From Hydra vulgaris (lineage: Eukaryota > Cnidaria > Hydrozoa > Anthoathecata > Hydridae): a DNA stretch of 64,000 nt. The stretch is taken from positions 39,754,001 through 39,818,000 of the forward strand of contig NC_088930.1 in NCBI RefSeq assembly GCF_038396675.1, given 5' to 3'. Both the position numbers and the translations under genes were made by a program. Under the pieces are notes generated by a model that saw only the letters and a list, made by a program, of their open reading frames with translations, was not told the DNA's origin and made no database searches. Shown here piece after piece: positions 42,711 through 56,557 of the stretch (position 1 is its first letter; each line of letters opens with the position of its first letter).

Positions 42711-42852
42711 CTAATTCATATCACCAGAATCATCTGTTAGACCTAAATCAGTTGCCTTCTCGTCACCTTTAAGAACAAGACAATAGGGATAATGGACAGG
42801 CGGTATGAATTGTATTAGCTCAAAAAAGTCACAGCTTTTCTTTTGTGAGTTT
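42711..42852 (-). pseudogene. Truncated 3' end of transposase-like gene (copy 1)
   Basis: Identical to the last part of the gene at 48975-50350 (FFELIQFIPPVHYPYC ... TDDSGDMN) but cut at the duplication breakpoint. Confidence 0.75.
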
Positions 42853-42901
42853 ATATAATAATATTATATAAATTTAATAACATTGTTGAAGACTTGTTCA
42901 A
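42853..42901. repeat. Junction filler between the two duplication copies
   Basis: 49 bp belong to neither copy's flank. The last part (TAATAACATTGTTGAAGACT, 42875-42894) copies the first bases of copy 2 (42904-42923), which is a templated insertion. Confidence 0.9.
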
Positions 42902-43408
42902 GGTAATAACATTGTTGAAGACTTTGTTAAATTTATACACAACGACAATGGTTTAGATGGGGAAAGTTTATCTGTTAACATTTTAAACACCATTGCATCC
43001 CTAGGTTTAGATATTAATTGTCGAGGCCAAGGTTATGATGGTGCTGGAGCTGAAACAAAAAAGGGAGTTGCTGCACGAATTTTAAAGTTAAACAACAAGG
43101 CTTAATACACTCATTGTTTTAGCCATCGATTGAATCTAGTTGTGTGTAATTCTTGCGAAGTTGAATTTCTCTGTAATGCAATGAACCACATAAAAGAGTT
43201 TTCTTATTATTTTAATCTTTCTATTAAAAGAAATTCTATCCTCGAGACAATGGTTTCAGAACACTGTCCTGATAAAAAAAAAAAAAACTAAGAGATGTTT
43301 GTTGAACTAGGTGGCTTGAAAGAATAGATGGATTAGACACATTTCAGGAGTTGTATGTTCCAATAGTTTATTCCCTTGAAGCCCTAAGCAACGACAGAAA
43401 TAAGTTTG
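42902..43408 (+). pseudogene. hAT transposase 3' fragment (copy 2)
   Basis: It starts inside the coding region (NNIVEDFVKFIHNDNG) and carries the same TAA, A-run shift and TGA as copy 1. The shared lesions show that decay preceded the duplication. Confidence 0.85.
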
Positions 43409-44392
<984 letters not shown>

Positions 44393-46016
44393 CTTTAATT
44401 AAATACATTGATAAAGCATCGATAATTTTGTTCCTTTATCTTCTTAAATAAAAATTTAAGTTACTTGGTTACCCAATTACCCCACTACTCTGCACTGCCA
44501 TGACAGAAGGAAGCATGCCCACGAAGCATGTTTTTATAAAAAGCTGAAAAACTGTTTTTAACAACTCTATATGTTTGTATACGCTACATATATACGCTGA
44601 TTTGTTTATACCATTATTTGGCTTACTGTTTATACCAGTATTGGACTTGTTTCTTAGATTTAAAACAGATTATCTCTAACTTTATATTCCATTCACACCA
44701 AACCTGCTCTTAAATAAACTGTATCTTAATCTTGTCTTATAAATATAAATTGTGTTAATGTATTTATCAAAATAATACTCAGTATGGTTAAAGTTCATTG
44801 CATACTTGAGATTATAAAGTGTATTGCATGATTGAGAGCTCAATATAGAATCTCATAATTCTATATTGAGCTCTCTTTTTAACAAAAGAGTTTCAATAAA
44901 GTTATTGATTGGTCACAATTTTTTGACTACGTGGAAAACAAAAACTGTTGAGTTTCAAGAAAAAAGATTTTGGCGCTCTATGCAGCAAAAACACAGCAAA
45001 ATAGGACAGCAAATGTGAAAAAAATATAAATGTTAACTCGATGAATGTAGTATAAAAGCTACAAAAAATGGAGACGGGAATAGGCCAACAACTAACACAT
45101 CGTTTACTACAAATTACCCTCTGACGAAATATTTCGCAATTTGGGATAAGATAAATTGAGATTGGTTTGTTAGGAGAGCAACTTGAAAATTATTTTAATT
45201 ATTTGGAGGAAGCCCTGTTCAGTGGAAAATTTTGGGAAGATTTGTTTGTCTTTGCATCAAAGTATTGAGGCTGCGACGCTAATGGTTTGCTATTCAAGGA
45301 AAACCTTATTCGTTGAAGAAGCTTTGTGATCAAGATCAATTGCTGATCTATTAAATGAAGTAAAATCTCGTAAGAAATGGATTCAATTATTTGAATTCAT
45401 TATCATGAAGAGCTTTTGATTCAAAGCTCTTCAAGCAATAAACCATGTCAGTGTCTCACTTCAATAAGGAATTTCCTTAGATGATAAAAAAAACTTGCAA
45501 AGACTCATTGAGAACCTTATCAGACTTAGATCTTCATGGCCCAATTTCAATAACGTAGCACATTTCATTGTCTCCTGTTAAGCAAGTTATGGTTTTCAAT
45601 CATACTTTACTTTAAAAGAGGACAAAGAAGAAAATGACCTTTTTTTAGAGAAAAAAAAAGTATATTATTTTTGTTCCTACGGACCTGATTAAGTAAATAA
45701 TTTAATTAACTAATTTAGGCAGAATAATGCCTTGTAGTAAATTTAATATAGTAAAATGTAAATTGCATACGCCGTAGTTGAACACGTTCATTAAACTCTC
45801 ATTTAAATGCTTTAAGAACTTTTCCACTTTGTATTTAAATGAAAAGGTTATTCACCATTCCTAGGTTGACGTCACGAAATAAATAAGAGTTCTTTTGATT
45901 TAAAGTCTGACATTATGGAGGACAATTAAGCCAACGGAACTAATTCGCCTATAATTATATTCATAGTATAGTATAGTATAGTATAGTATATAGTATATAG
46001 TATATAGTATAGTTTA

Positions 46017-46102
<86 letters not shown>

Positions 46103-46443
46103 TGATTTTAAATTTTTTTGTATTTTTATATTTTTTATTTTTTTATTTATTTATTTTAAGCTATTTTGCGGAAAGAAATCAAGAATTAACATAGGGTTTA
46201 AAAGAAGATATTTAAGATTAGTTTAGATTATTTGATGAAGAAAGATTTTATTTAAAAAAAAATTTAAAGTTGTTTTACAAACAAAAGACCAAGTTATGAA
46301 CGCCACAGAAAACGATTATATGATGAAATTATATATCATAAAATAAGGGCTGGCCGTGATTCATAAATAATTATATCTTTGTTGTAAAAATTATTTGCAG
46401 AGAACAGGTAATCTTTACTAAACATGCAGATCTTACTTCGAGC

Positions 46444-48564
46444 CGTTGTTTTAAAATAGCTCATATGTTTGGTTTTAGATTCCCATTTTCAACTTGACAA
46501 AAAACATTTTTAATACAAAAAAGTTGACAGAAAATATCCGCAGTGTTTCTACGGACATGATTATTAAATTTTAAAATAATAATATTTCTGTGGTCTCTGA
46601 TTATTATCATAATCAGTACCATTGGGACAATTTTTGTATTACTAAACATATGGTGGCATCTGCTGTTCCATATTGTACTCGTGATGTTTTGAGTGAGTGA
46701 CAACAGTAGCTGCCAAAAGGGTTTTTCTCCGGTAGATTCGCTGTTTCAATCGAGAAAATTAAATTTATTGGAGAAAAATTGTTTTGGGATGTCAAGGAGT
46801 TATATGCATATTTAAAATACTCCCATATTTTAACAGAAGAGGACAGTAGACAAAGACGTGAATGTTGTCGTCAAATTTACCGAAAGTTTTGCATTTGTTA
46901 TTTTTAACGATCTTTTGCCTTGCACTTTTGGCTACCAAGGCCGTAGAAGGTAGACTGTTGTGTAAAAAATGGTAGAGGATATTTTGTGTCAGTCCACATG
47001 CGTGGGAGGTAAAGTTTCTTTTCCAAATTTAGGACCACGGCATTGTTATTTTTGTTAAACTTTTCCAGAAAAGTTCTCCTGAAACGACTTTTTATTTTTT
47101 GCCACTTCTAATGAAACTTTTCAAATGAAACTCTTCTAATGAAACTGTTCAATCTGGTGTGAAAGGTAACACCTAATATTTCGAAACCGGTGTTTTTGTT
47201 TTACTCTATGCCATCCAATTCCGGTAAAACTTGATATCAAAACCCCGAAGAGCTAAACCCAAAGCAAGAGCTTTGACAAGAAAAAACGTACAGCAGAAGA
47301 GAGATAGGGTCAACTTGGTTTACTCCTCTTTCCGTTGGAAAGAAGAACGACAAAAAACCGCAATTCAGATGTCAATAGATGCCAAAACTTCTGAATATAG
47401 AGTGTTAATGAGTAATACAAAATTTTCTCCGAGATTGAATTTTTGGAAAACTTGAAGCAGAAATGCACAATCAACTTTGTCAAACGCCTTCTCTTGGTCT
47501 ATTAATAAAATATAACTAGGTAGGTTTTTAAATTATTTTCTCTACAAAAAATATTTCGTAAGCAAGTTCTTCAAAGTCATTTTCTAAAACATGTCAAAAA
47601 ATTTTGTAAAATTTAGCTGAAAGTCTGTCGTTGCCCGGAGATTTTCCGTTTTCAAATTTAAAAAGGGCATTTTTTTGTTTCACGTCATTTAGGCGGATTT
47701 TTAAAAATTGGTTTTCATTATCACGTAAACGTTTAGTGACGTGTGACAATAAATAGTTTTAACTGTCTTTCCATAACTTCGTTTTAATGTAAATTTTTTT
47801 CATAATATGTTGCCAGGAAGTTGAGTATTTCACCAGGTTCACTCATAAATATCCCGTCATTCTTGTGAATTTCGGTAATTTACTTGTTCCGCTGTTAAGT
47901 TTTTTCCAAATTATACAAAAATTTTGAAGGTTTTTCTCCTTCTTTGATTAGTTTTTATTTCGTGCAAATAATCGCTCCTGGAAACTGGAGCAAAAAAAGA
48001 GCATTGCGTTTTTATTTGATGCTTTCTAAATTTTTTTTTTTTTCTTGCCTTATAAATCTATTCAAGTCGTAAATCATAATATAAATATAAATAGCAGGGG
48101 CAAGAAGAAGATATAATTGGTTTTATCACCAAGCCCCTGAGTTATTTTTTTGTCGCTCCCATTGGATTTCGTTTTCAATTCTTTTGATGTGTTTTTTATT
48201 TTTCGCGCTATCCTGTATGGATATGTGCTGTAATTCACCCCAAACAAAAAGTTTGCAGTTGTCTCACCATTTTAAAATTGAGTTTTTTTTTGTTTGCAAA
48301 TCTTTAGTTAAGATTTCAATTTTTTGCCAATGCAAAAATTGAAACCTTAAGGTTTCAATTTTTTGCCAAATTCCAAAAGAGAATAACTTAATTTCCAGTA
48401 TCCTTGTCCTCTCCTAGTTTTACTAAAATTGACTGTTGTCGTTAGGAACTGGTTAGAAAAGGGGCTGAAATATGGAGCATACTCTCGATATTTTTAATGC
48501 AGTAGTTATCATTACTGAATTGTATTTTATTACGTCATCTTACTTTTTGCCTAACTGACGCCCT
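46444..48564 (-). pseudogene. L1-like LINE ORF2 remnant (copy 2)
   Basis: Duplicate of 40180-42300 with the same KSPGNDRLSAKFYK and LLIDQEKAFDKVD motifs and the same stops. Confidence 0.8.
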
Positions 48565-48974
48565 CATATGTATACAAGGTAACGTAAAAGATAAAACAAA
48601 AAAAATATATATATAAATAAAACGTTTAAACAAAGATGTTTTTTATAGACCAAAACAAAAATTCCACATATGTGGGGCTCAGCGGAAAAGTGGTCTTAGC
48701 CACAATTTTTCATTTTAGTAAACTGGAAAGAACTTTAAGAATCTTTATAAAAATAACAGGAAAAAGTATGATTATCAGAAGTATTTATTATAAAGACAAG
48801 TGAAAAAATACACTGGTATACCTACTAAAAAATTAGGACACTATATTACTGCGCTCTACAATAACAAAAAGGTTACGCAGCTTTGCCTCTTAAATTTTTT
48901 TTTTTAATTTTCAATAGAGTTGGTTAGAATAAACGGATGTTTTGTCTGTGACTTGTTTTTATATGTAAGATGTA

Positions 48975-50350
48975 CTAATTCATATCACCAGAATCATCTG
49001 TTAGACCTAAATCAGTTGCCTTCTCGTCACCTTTAAGAACAAGACAATAGGGATAATGGACAGGCGGTATGAATTGTATTAGCTCAAAAAAGTCACAGCT
49101 TTTCTTTTGTGAGTTTTCTACCATTGGGGTACAAGGGCTCAAGTTCAACATTGGTAGTATCAGATGGCTGTCCACGATTTCGAATTGTTACGTCCAGCAA
49201 CATGAATGTGTCACTTTCTAAATGTATTTGGTTTCTAAATGTGTGTGCTTTTCTATTTGTTATCCCACTCTCCAATGAATGTACCGAGAAATTCATGGGT
49301 CTCCATTTTTATTACAATAAATTTTGGGACCCTCTTCTTTGAACTTTCAACAAGGTCTTTAATCTGAAATAAATATTTGGTCCTTTGTTTGTTTAGCTTT
49401 TTTTAACACAGCAAAGTCCCCGTCACAGGAGGAAAAACTATACCCTAGTGCAAAATATTTCTGTTCAATGGTTTTTATAGATTAAAATGTGCGCAAAATA
49501 TATTGTAACATAAGAGACATTTTTATATTACAATTTTGTTAACCACAACTATCGTTTAACTGGTATGTGTCTGGTACATACATTAATCCTGTCTTTAAGT
49601 TTTCATCGTGGATTCCAAGATTGTAAGTCCAAACTTGGCTTTTATAGCAGTTTTATCGTATCGGTAGAGTTTTTTGTCAAAAACTAATACTCTCTTGTTT
49701 GGATTTGTATATGTATCTAGTGTATCTTAATTCATTTTTTCTTTTGGATTTTTTCTTTTGCCTTTACAGCCATTTCTTGATGAATAATAAAGTCCCTTCT
49801 AACAGTGTTCTTTTCAACACCCTATAAAAGACACTTTATTTTATTGTTAAATAGATCACATTTTTGACATATATATGATAGCGGATGGTGAAAATGTAAA
49901 TTGAATTTTGTATTGAATATGTGTCAAAATATAAAAATTGAAAGTGGGGTGCGATCATTTTTATTGCAGTTAAAAACATATTTCTTGTACATTGTTGACA
50001 TTCGTAAAGTTGGAGAAAAATAGTTTCTGTACTGGTTGTCCTTTCGGCTATAGTGGTATTGGTACGTTGGAAATAAACGAATAAACCCTTAAAGATATGC
50101 GGTGTCTTCATCACTACTTTTATTTTGAGCTAATTTACACCTGCGGTCCTCGATAGGTGTACTATCTGTTTTTTTCCTTGCTAAAATATTTGTTTTTGTC
50201 CATAAGAGATCCGCAATGTGTCTTTAAAGTAAGTTTTGCAAATCTTTTTAACATTTCCACGTGTATCAGCTAGTTTATAGGTGCAACTATTTGCCCTACG
50301 GGATTATTTGATGCAGTTATTTGTTTTTCTTTTACATCAACAGAATCCTA
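48975..50350 (-). pseudogene. Transposase-like gene (FN-FH-P / YNLGIHD family), decayed
   Basis: From 50270 leftward the minus strand encodes NVKKICKTYFKDTLRISYGQ, STPIEDRRCK, LFPTYQYHYSRKDNQYRNYF, FNTKFNLHFHHPLSYICQKC, HQEMAVKAKEK, VWTYNLGIHDENLKTGLMYV, then after an ATTTCAG acceptor IKDLVESSKKRVPKFIVIKM, a shift, and QFIPPVHYPYC up to SGDMN (stop 48975). I recognise this as a common invertebrate repeat-encoded protein (EFNLSFH.P..D.C..C, YN.GIHD...G..Y, lysine-rich +FI+MT), but I cannot name its superfamily. It has several stops and shifts. Its 3' end is duplicated at 42711-42852. Confidence 0.6.
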
Positions 50351-51240
50351 CTTCTCCAACAAAGTTAACATTTAAATCTGCAATGAAAATGTTAGACAAA
50401 AATGATTTTCTAATAAGAAAAGAATTCCTAACTCAACAAATTAAACAACCCTAGCTAGTCTAATGCTAGGCCTAACACCAATGTAGACAATAGGTCCAAG
50501 GCCACAACAATAGGGACTAAAAAATTCTTTGTATTAGCCTATTTATTTTTAAATGATTAGTACATACCATCAACTACTGTTAATATAGATATAGGTATTG
50601 CGTTTTCTTTAACATACTGATCCCCAAAACTTGAATCTGCGACAAAAAAGTACCGTCACTTGACTGAAATAAAATAGTACAGTCACTTTTGAAAAAACAA
50701 CATTGAGGCTAGAAACTATATTGTTATATGTTAAGCTAATGAAAATCTTGATGCTGCATTAATTATATACATACTCAATATTTTTTTGGAAGTGAATATC
50801 TGGAAAATTTTAAAAAGGTGGGTTAGACCACTATTACGCTGAGATCCTCAATTCTACCTCAAATTTTCTTTTACCGGGTTTCGCTGTTATTTTACTAGAG
50901 CATAAAACAAAAAAACGCGGCGGTGGTCACTGTGAAGCACAGTAACCGTTAGGTTTGAAATCTCCCCACATCAGATTTTATTTTATATATGCTTAGTTAC
51001 ATATAGAATAATAAATAATTGATTACTTAAAACCTCCAGTTGAGTGGGAAAATGCATAAAATCAAAAAATTGAATTAATTCTTTAAAGTTATATTAATTA
51101 TCCGCCGTTTTCAACAAAATAACTTTAATTTGTCGGCGGTTTTTGTGCTGTTTGTTTTAAAACCTTTGGTAAAAAGTCATCAAAGCCTCATAAAATAACC
51201 AACGCTGTTGAAGAAAAAAAAACTTTTATTTGGAAGAGCT

Positions 51241-53735
51241 TTAATTAGAGTTTAGTTAACCATCCTAAAGTTATTTGTAGCAATTGTTATAAAAACCTTT
51301 ATTGTTTAGAAAACAATGATACAAAATAACTTAATAAGTGGCTAAACGAAATTTCTCAGGTTAGTTATTAAACTGAGATAAAAATTATAATTATGACTAA
51401 GCGTTTAATTACTTAAAAAATAAAGAACTGTGTCTCAATGAACCTCCATAAATTTGAAAGAAAAGTTATTTAGATAGCTTATTTTAGCATTTAAAATGTG
51501 TTTCTAAATAATGTGTTATACTATTTATAGTTAACTAGTTAGTATAGTTTTATATAAATAGAAGAGGAGGCTGAATAAGTGCGAATTTCATAAGTGCGAA
51601 CTGGCATAAGTGCGAAGCAGTTGCAAAGACTGGCATAAGTGCGAACTGGCACAAGCGCGAACTGGCATAAGTGCGCCGAAAGAATTTGCAAACATTGGCA
51701 TAAGTGCGAACTGGCATAAGTGCGAACTGGCACAAGCGCGAACTGGCATAAGTGCGCCGAAAGAATTTGCAAGCATTGGCATAAGTGCGAATTGGCATAA
51801 GTGCGAACTGGCATAAGTGCGAATTGGCATAAGTGCGAACTTGCCAATTCGCTACTTATGCCAATTTGCACTTATGCCAATGTTTGCAAAATCTTTCGGC
51901 GCACTTATGCTAATTCGCGCTTGTGCCAGTTCGCACTTATGCCAGTTTTTGCAATTGGTTCGCACTTATGCCAGTTCGCACTTATGCCAGTCGCACTTAT
52001 GCAGATTCGCAGTTACGAAATTCTCACTTATTCAGTCGCCCCAAATAGAATATTGAATTTAAGTTGTCTTTTTTAATTTACAAGGTCATTGAAATTCAGT
52101 TTTGCTCTAAACCATAAAAAGTAAATTATTCTGAATTGAGAAATATTTACTTGTTTATATAAAGTCAAGTTATCAGAAGAACTTCAGATCTTTTCGAAAT
52201 ATCAAAAGATAATAAAATTATTACTTCTGAGTTAAATGAAGAGAAAAATGAAAGGATGTGTTTAATACGTTGTGGTATTGTTAAGTCAGTAATTATTCAC
52301 CTTTGTAGGGATGTTCAAGCGTTAAAAAATTTAGTTAATGCAGCATATGCATTGGGATCAGCAAGTGCAGAACATGTTGCTTCAAATATCCTAAAAACTA
52401 AAATGCAATATTTTTAGAGGTGAAAAATTTACAATTGCTACTCATGAGAAACCATTGAGTATTGTAGCTGGGACTATGGACAAAAAAAGTAATTGTGCAA
52501 GTTTAAATCAAGTTTCTTTTGGAACAATTATGGAGCTTGTAAAATGTTTAAAACCATCCCAGTGTAAAACCAAAAAAATGTGTTCTATATTTAGAAAGAA
52601 TCTTGGGTTTCAAAGTGGTATTGAAGGAAATATATTTAAAAAATTAGAAACTTTAAAAGCTGAAATGAATATTTTTTATGTAAAGAAAAAGAATTTTTTG
52701 AAGCTGGTGATATAGTAAATAAATCAATGGTTTATATAAAGGATATTGATGAATTTATACATGTTATAATCACTGAAAGAAACCCTCTTTCTTCAATTAT
52801 AAGGATTGCTGTGGATTCTGGTCAAGGTTTTTTAAAAGTCACAATGAATGTTTTTAATTCGCATGATAAAACTAGCAACTAACCTGACCTTAATGATACT
52901 GGAGTGAAGCGTTATTTTATTGTTGCTATTGTTGAAGGAATATCTGAACACAATGGAAATCTTAGGAAATTAGTTGATCCTCTTAATCTTCTAAATATTG
53001 AGTATTCTGTTGCATTCGATTTAAAGTGTGCAAATTCAATGTTTGGCATTACAAGCCATGCTGGAAAATATAGTTGTTTGTGGTGTGAAGGAGAGAGTCT
53101 TTTGGATTGTGGAGTAAAAAGAACTCTTGGTTCTATTGGTTATCAATACAGTAAATACGTAGAAGCTGGAAAACCAAAATCAAGGATGGCTGATTATAAA
53201 AATGTAATTAATCCAAGAGTTTTATTCCTTGAAGAAGATCCAGACACAATTATAGAAAATTTAGTTCTAGTACCTGAGTTGCATATATTAATTGGAATAG
53301 TTACAAGTTAGACATTCTTGCTTGTGATATTGCTGATCAAGGAAAACTTGATTTATTTCCAGTTATTTAATGTTTAAGAAAGTTTAAAGCTGTAAAACAA
53401 GCTACCTTTGGAAAAAAATTATTGGTGATATGGAATCTGCTGCTATGGAATTTAAGACGACTTATGCTAATTTAATGGAATATATTAATCATTATTTTGA
53501 AAATATTTCTTTAAATATAACATGGAAAATTCATATTGCAATTAACCATATTGTACCATTTCTAAAAAGTACCAATACTGATAATGGACTTGGAATTTAC
53601 TCAGAACAAGCAGGTGAATCTGTTCATCATGAGTATAAAAAAACACGGATTAAGTATAGGAGACAACAAAACAACTCTGATTATGCTAAACGATTGAAGT
53701 TAAGTGTTGTGGAATTTTCAACATTTAATAAATAG
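51241..53735 (+). pseudogene. DDE-type transposase with N-terminal zinc motif, decayed
   Basis: The N-terminal part (51241-51358) encodes VNHPKVICSNCYKNLYCLEN and LNKWLNEISQ before a GTTAGT donor-like site. This HP..IC.NCY..L resembles HPQKMCYRC of the 28.5-kb element. After the foldback insert, frames from 52190 encode RIAVDSGQGFLKVTMNVF (candidate first Asp), EYSVAFDLKCANSMFGITSH (second Asp), KYSCLWCEGES (zinc pair), VPELHILIGIVT, and finally HIAINHIVPFL and GIYSEQAGESVHHEY (Glu). Most of the catalytic core is readable in three ORFs (52455-52715, 52904-53311, 53430-53735) separated by stops and shifts. It would be the transposase of the surrounding element. Confidence 0.75.
51564..52042. 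mobile_element. hAT-like foldback element with minisatellite arms
   Basis: Perfect 8-bp duplication AAATAGAA (51556-51563, 52043-52050). The ends GAGGAGGCTGAATAAGTG and, inverted, GGGGCGACTGAATAAGTG. The arms consist of repeated GGCATAAGTGCGAACT units on the left and complementary units on the right, meeting at about 51845. An 8-bp duplication suits hAT mobilisation. All ORFs across it are repeat artefacts. Confidence 0.85.
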
Positions 53736-54368
53736 TTAACATGTTTACAATTTAAGTTAATATGTTGTTGACCCACAATAGTGTCATAAAGTGTTGCTTC
53801 TTAAGTATTTTAATAGCAGGTAAGATAAAGTATCGATAAAATTTAATACTCTTTATGTAATTCTAAAGCTTAGTCTAGATATTTGTTCACATTAAATCCG
53901 TTTATTATATTTTGTTATTGTTTTTTACCTCAATTTTTTTGCTATGTTATCTGTTGGAGAATATATGTTCAAACACTTTTTAATGCATTTATAAGATAAG
54001 TATACACAAGTATAGAGTAAAATTAGGTTAAGACATTTGATAAATTTTATTTTTTCAAATTATGTGAAACATATGAGCTTCAATAATATTACCCATATAC
54101 CGCCCCTCCCCTTTTAATCAAAAGTCAAAATGTGTAAAATTTTTATTTTAACCATTTCTATGGAGGTTCTTAATACCCTTACTTAATTTAACTACTGTTT
54201 TATTTCTTAATAGCAAAAAAAAAATTGGGTGTGGGGAGACTTCAAACCTGACGGTCACTGTGGTTCACACTGTCGCATTTTTATTTATATAAAAGAAAAC
54301 CTGCAGAATTATAAATAGGCTTAACTTACCCGTTTATGATAATGATAAAGTTGTTTTGACAATCGAAA

Positions 54369-54408
54369 TATTAACCAAAGAAATATATATATATTTCTTT
54401 GGTTAATA
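54369..54408. repeat. Perfect 18-bp palindrome, 4-nt loop
   Basis: TATTAACCAAAGAAATAT (54369-54386), ATAT, then its exact complement (54391-54408), at the head of the LINE endonuclease fragment. Confidence 0.92.
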
Positions 54409-54600
54409 CTAAACCAACAAGAATGACTGAATCAACGACTTCATTAATTGACAATATCATAACAAACGATATTTTTAATCATTCTCATAAAAAACGAATC
54501 ATTAAACGCGACTGTGTTACTAGATTATTTCGTCATCATTCAAAGTCACGCATCTATACATCTGCTTCTATTATTTATGCCAGATGAAATCCGGAAACCG
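54399..54600 (+). pseudogene. LINE endonuclease fragment
   Basis: It encodes NTKPTRMTESTTSLIDNIIT, matching the PTR.T.SS.TLIDNIFTN motif near the C-terminus of non-LTR endonucleases. The following sequence is decayed. Confidence 0.6.
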
Positions 54601-54739
54601 TTTAGACAAGGATCATAAAAATACAACGAAAGAAGAGTCAAAAAGCAAAATCTGAATATAACAAATCTATAGAATATTTATTATCTAAAGCATCTGTAGT
54701 TATATCTAATGCCATTAAAGTTGAAAAGACTGTCCAACA

Positions 54740-55708
54740 AGGCGGGCTTCTTGAGTAGATGCAGTCCGTAGTGTAACATAGTTATGTTGACATTATAAAA
54801 GTACACGAATTTGCTTTGAAAGTCTAAACAAGATGTAGAGGGACGATCCCATCGGACTTCAGAATGCTATTGGAAAGTTTGAATTCATTGTTGTTTTGGA
54901 AAAATTACTTTGTGCCGTTAATAAATATGGGAGAGCATTATTTTAACTTCAAAAGCACTAGCAGGAAACTGGAACACTACTAACACTCGCAAACATCCGG
55001 AAGAGAAATGCCAGATTATTTCATGATGACTTACAACAAGATCATAGAATTAAGAATGGCGAACTTTTGTTTGAGGTGGATGTTTTTATCTTATTATTGA
55101 CACAGCAATATATCAATTGAAGTCACAATTCCAGGGCCACAAACAGGTTACTGATTTGTTCAAATTTTTGCATCTTCATTATCTCAACAGTTTGTCGCAT
55201 AATGAAATGGAACTTGCTGCAACTAAATTTTTAAAATCATACCCTCATATTTGTTCATACAGAATTTCATAAGGACTTGTGCAAAATGGAGACCGTTCGT
55301 TATATTTTGCAGCATCTAATCAAAGTGAAACTAATTGTTTTAATGCCAGAATTAGCAACTGCGTGTGTACTCTTTGTAACACTTCTAGTGACAGTTGCAT
55401 CGTGTGAACGCAAAACTTAAAATCATTAAAACCTACCAACTCGGTCAACGATTTCTCAAGATCGATTTTCTGGATTCGCTTTAATAGCAATAGAAAATCA
55501 AAGAAGCTTTACTCTTCATCGACAATTTTGTAAATAAATAATCGCGTGTAAATAAATTTGTTCCATGAACAATTCCTTATGTTTTGAAGCAAAAATTTTA
55601 AAACAAAATTTTGAGTAATTTATAGAGTTTTATATAGATTTTAAGAAAGTTTAGGGACTCATAAACATTTTTTGTCCAGGGGCCCACGAGTCTATTGTTA
55701 CGCCACTG
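54740..55708 (+). pseudogene. hAT transposase C-terminal remnant and right terminus
   Basis: Reading through stops gives VTVASCER near 55395, a diverged LIKTYLRS-type segment and SGFALIAIENQRSFTLH, matching the hAT C-terminal dimerisation domain. A further upstream stretch (PSDFRMLLESLNSL) is less certain. The segment ends GTTACGCCACTG at 55708, whose complement CAGTGGCGTAAC is a typical hAT terminus. The left end was not located. Confidence 0.6.
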
Positions 55709-56413
55709 CAAGCAGTATAAACTTTGACTATTATTTACATAGACACTTTAAAAAGTTGAAATATTATTTATTTGACCCTCCTTCTTTGACGTCACAGTAT
55801 CAAGGAAAACTACAAAAATTAAATTATTTTAGAAAATAAAATTTATATTTTCAAAATTCTTTGATACTTATTGATGATAAAGTGATAGTTATTTATTTGC
55901 AAATTAAAACTTTTTTAAAGTAAACTAAAATTTTGAGATTAACTTTTAATTTTTACAAAATATTTTTAATTTTTTAATTTAAATAAAATAAATTTTTTAC
56001 TGTATGAAACCTTTTTTATTAAAATGTATAGAATGTAAAACATTCTTTTTAATAATTTTTGCAGGCTTTAATAATAAAGTAAATATGCCATTAAACAATA
56101 AATATATATATTTTTTGAATTGTTTAAAAATGTCAACTCAAAACGCAAAGGGTAAACAACTAAAGTTTACTATCAGCTTAAGTATTAATTTTTTCATTAC
56201 AAAAATTATTTTAGTCTCAAGATAAGAAAGAAAAAAGAAAAGCTGCGATTTTTTGTCTAGGGGTAAATGAACATTTTCAATGATTGCTAAAAGATATTAA
56301 ATTCACTCTAGAAACTTGTCAAATATCAAAAAGACCTTCAAAATTCGCTCCTATTCTATAAATTATAGCTTGTAAAAATAAACACTTGCTTTTCTGTAGA
56401 AATTAACATATTC

Positions 56414-56557
56414 CGTGCTATATTAAGCACGCTGTGCTTAATATAGCACGAATAAATTTTATTTAGTTATTATATAGTTGGAGAAAATACTATATAATAA
56501 TAACTAAATTTTATTAAGTTATTATTATATAGTTGGAGAAACTATATAATAATAACT
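56414..56557. repeat. Cluster of perfect and near-perfect palindromes
   Basis: 56414-56430/56434-56450 (loop GCT) and 56517-56534/56540-56557 (loop GGAGA) are exact. A third imperfect pair involves TAGTTATTATATAGT and its partner around 56463-56506, and the GTTGGAGAAA motif recurs in both orientations. Confidence 0.9.

Larger units (their letters stand above)
50928..54272 (+). mobile_element. DNA transposon related to the 28.5-kb element
   Basis: The ends CACTGTGAAGCACAGTAACC and, on the other strand, CAGTGTGAACCACAGTGACC extend through AGGTTTGAARTCTCCCCACA, giving about 43 bp of TIR. The interior carries a plus-strand gene with a D-D-E core. CACTGTG again resembles an RSS/Transib-type heptamer. 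No clear target duplication was found, so the outer limits are approximate. It is interrupted at 51564-52042 by a foldback element. Confidence 0.72.

Noticed and set aside
51564..52042. CRISPR-like array
   Set aside because: Repeats are contiguous, inverted between arms and lack unique spacers; the genome is eukaryotic.
51539..52076. Overlapping ORFs with repeated residues LCQFALMPVRTYAS on both strands
   Set aside because: They arise from the minisatellite arms of the foldback element; all frames stay open because of unit length.
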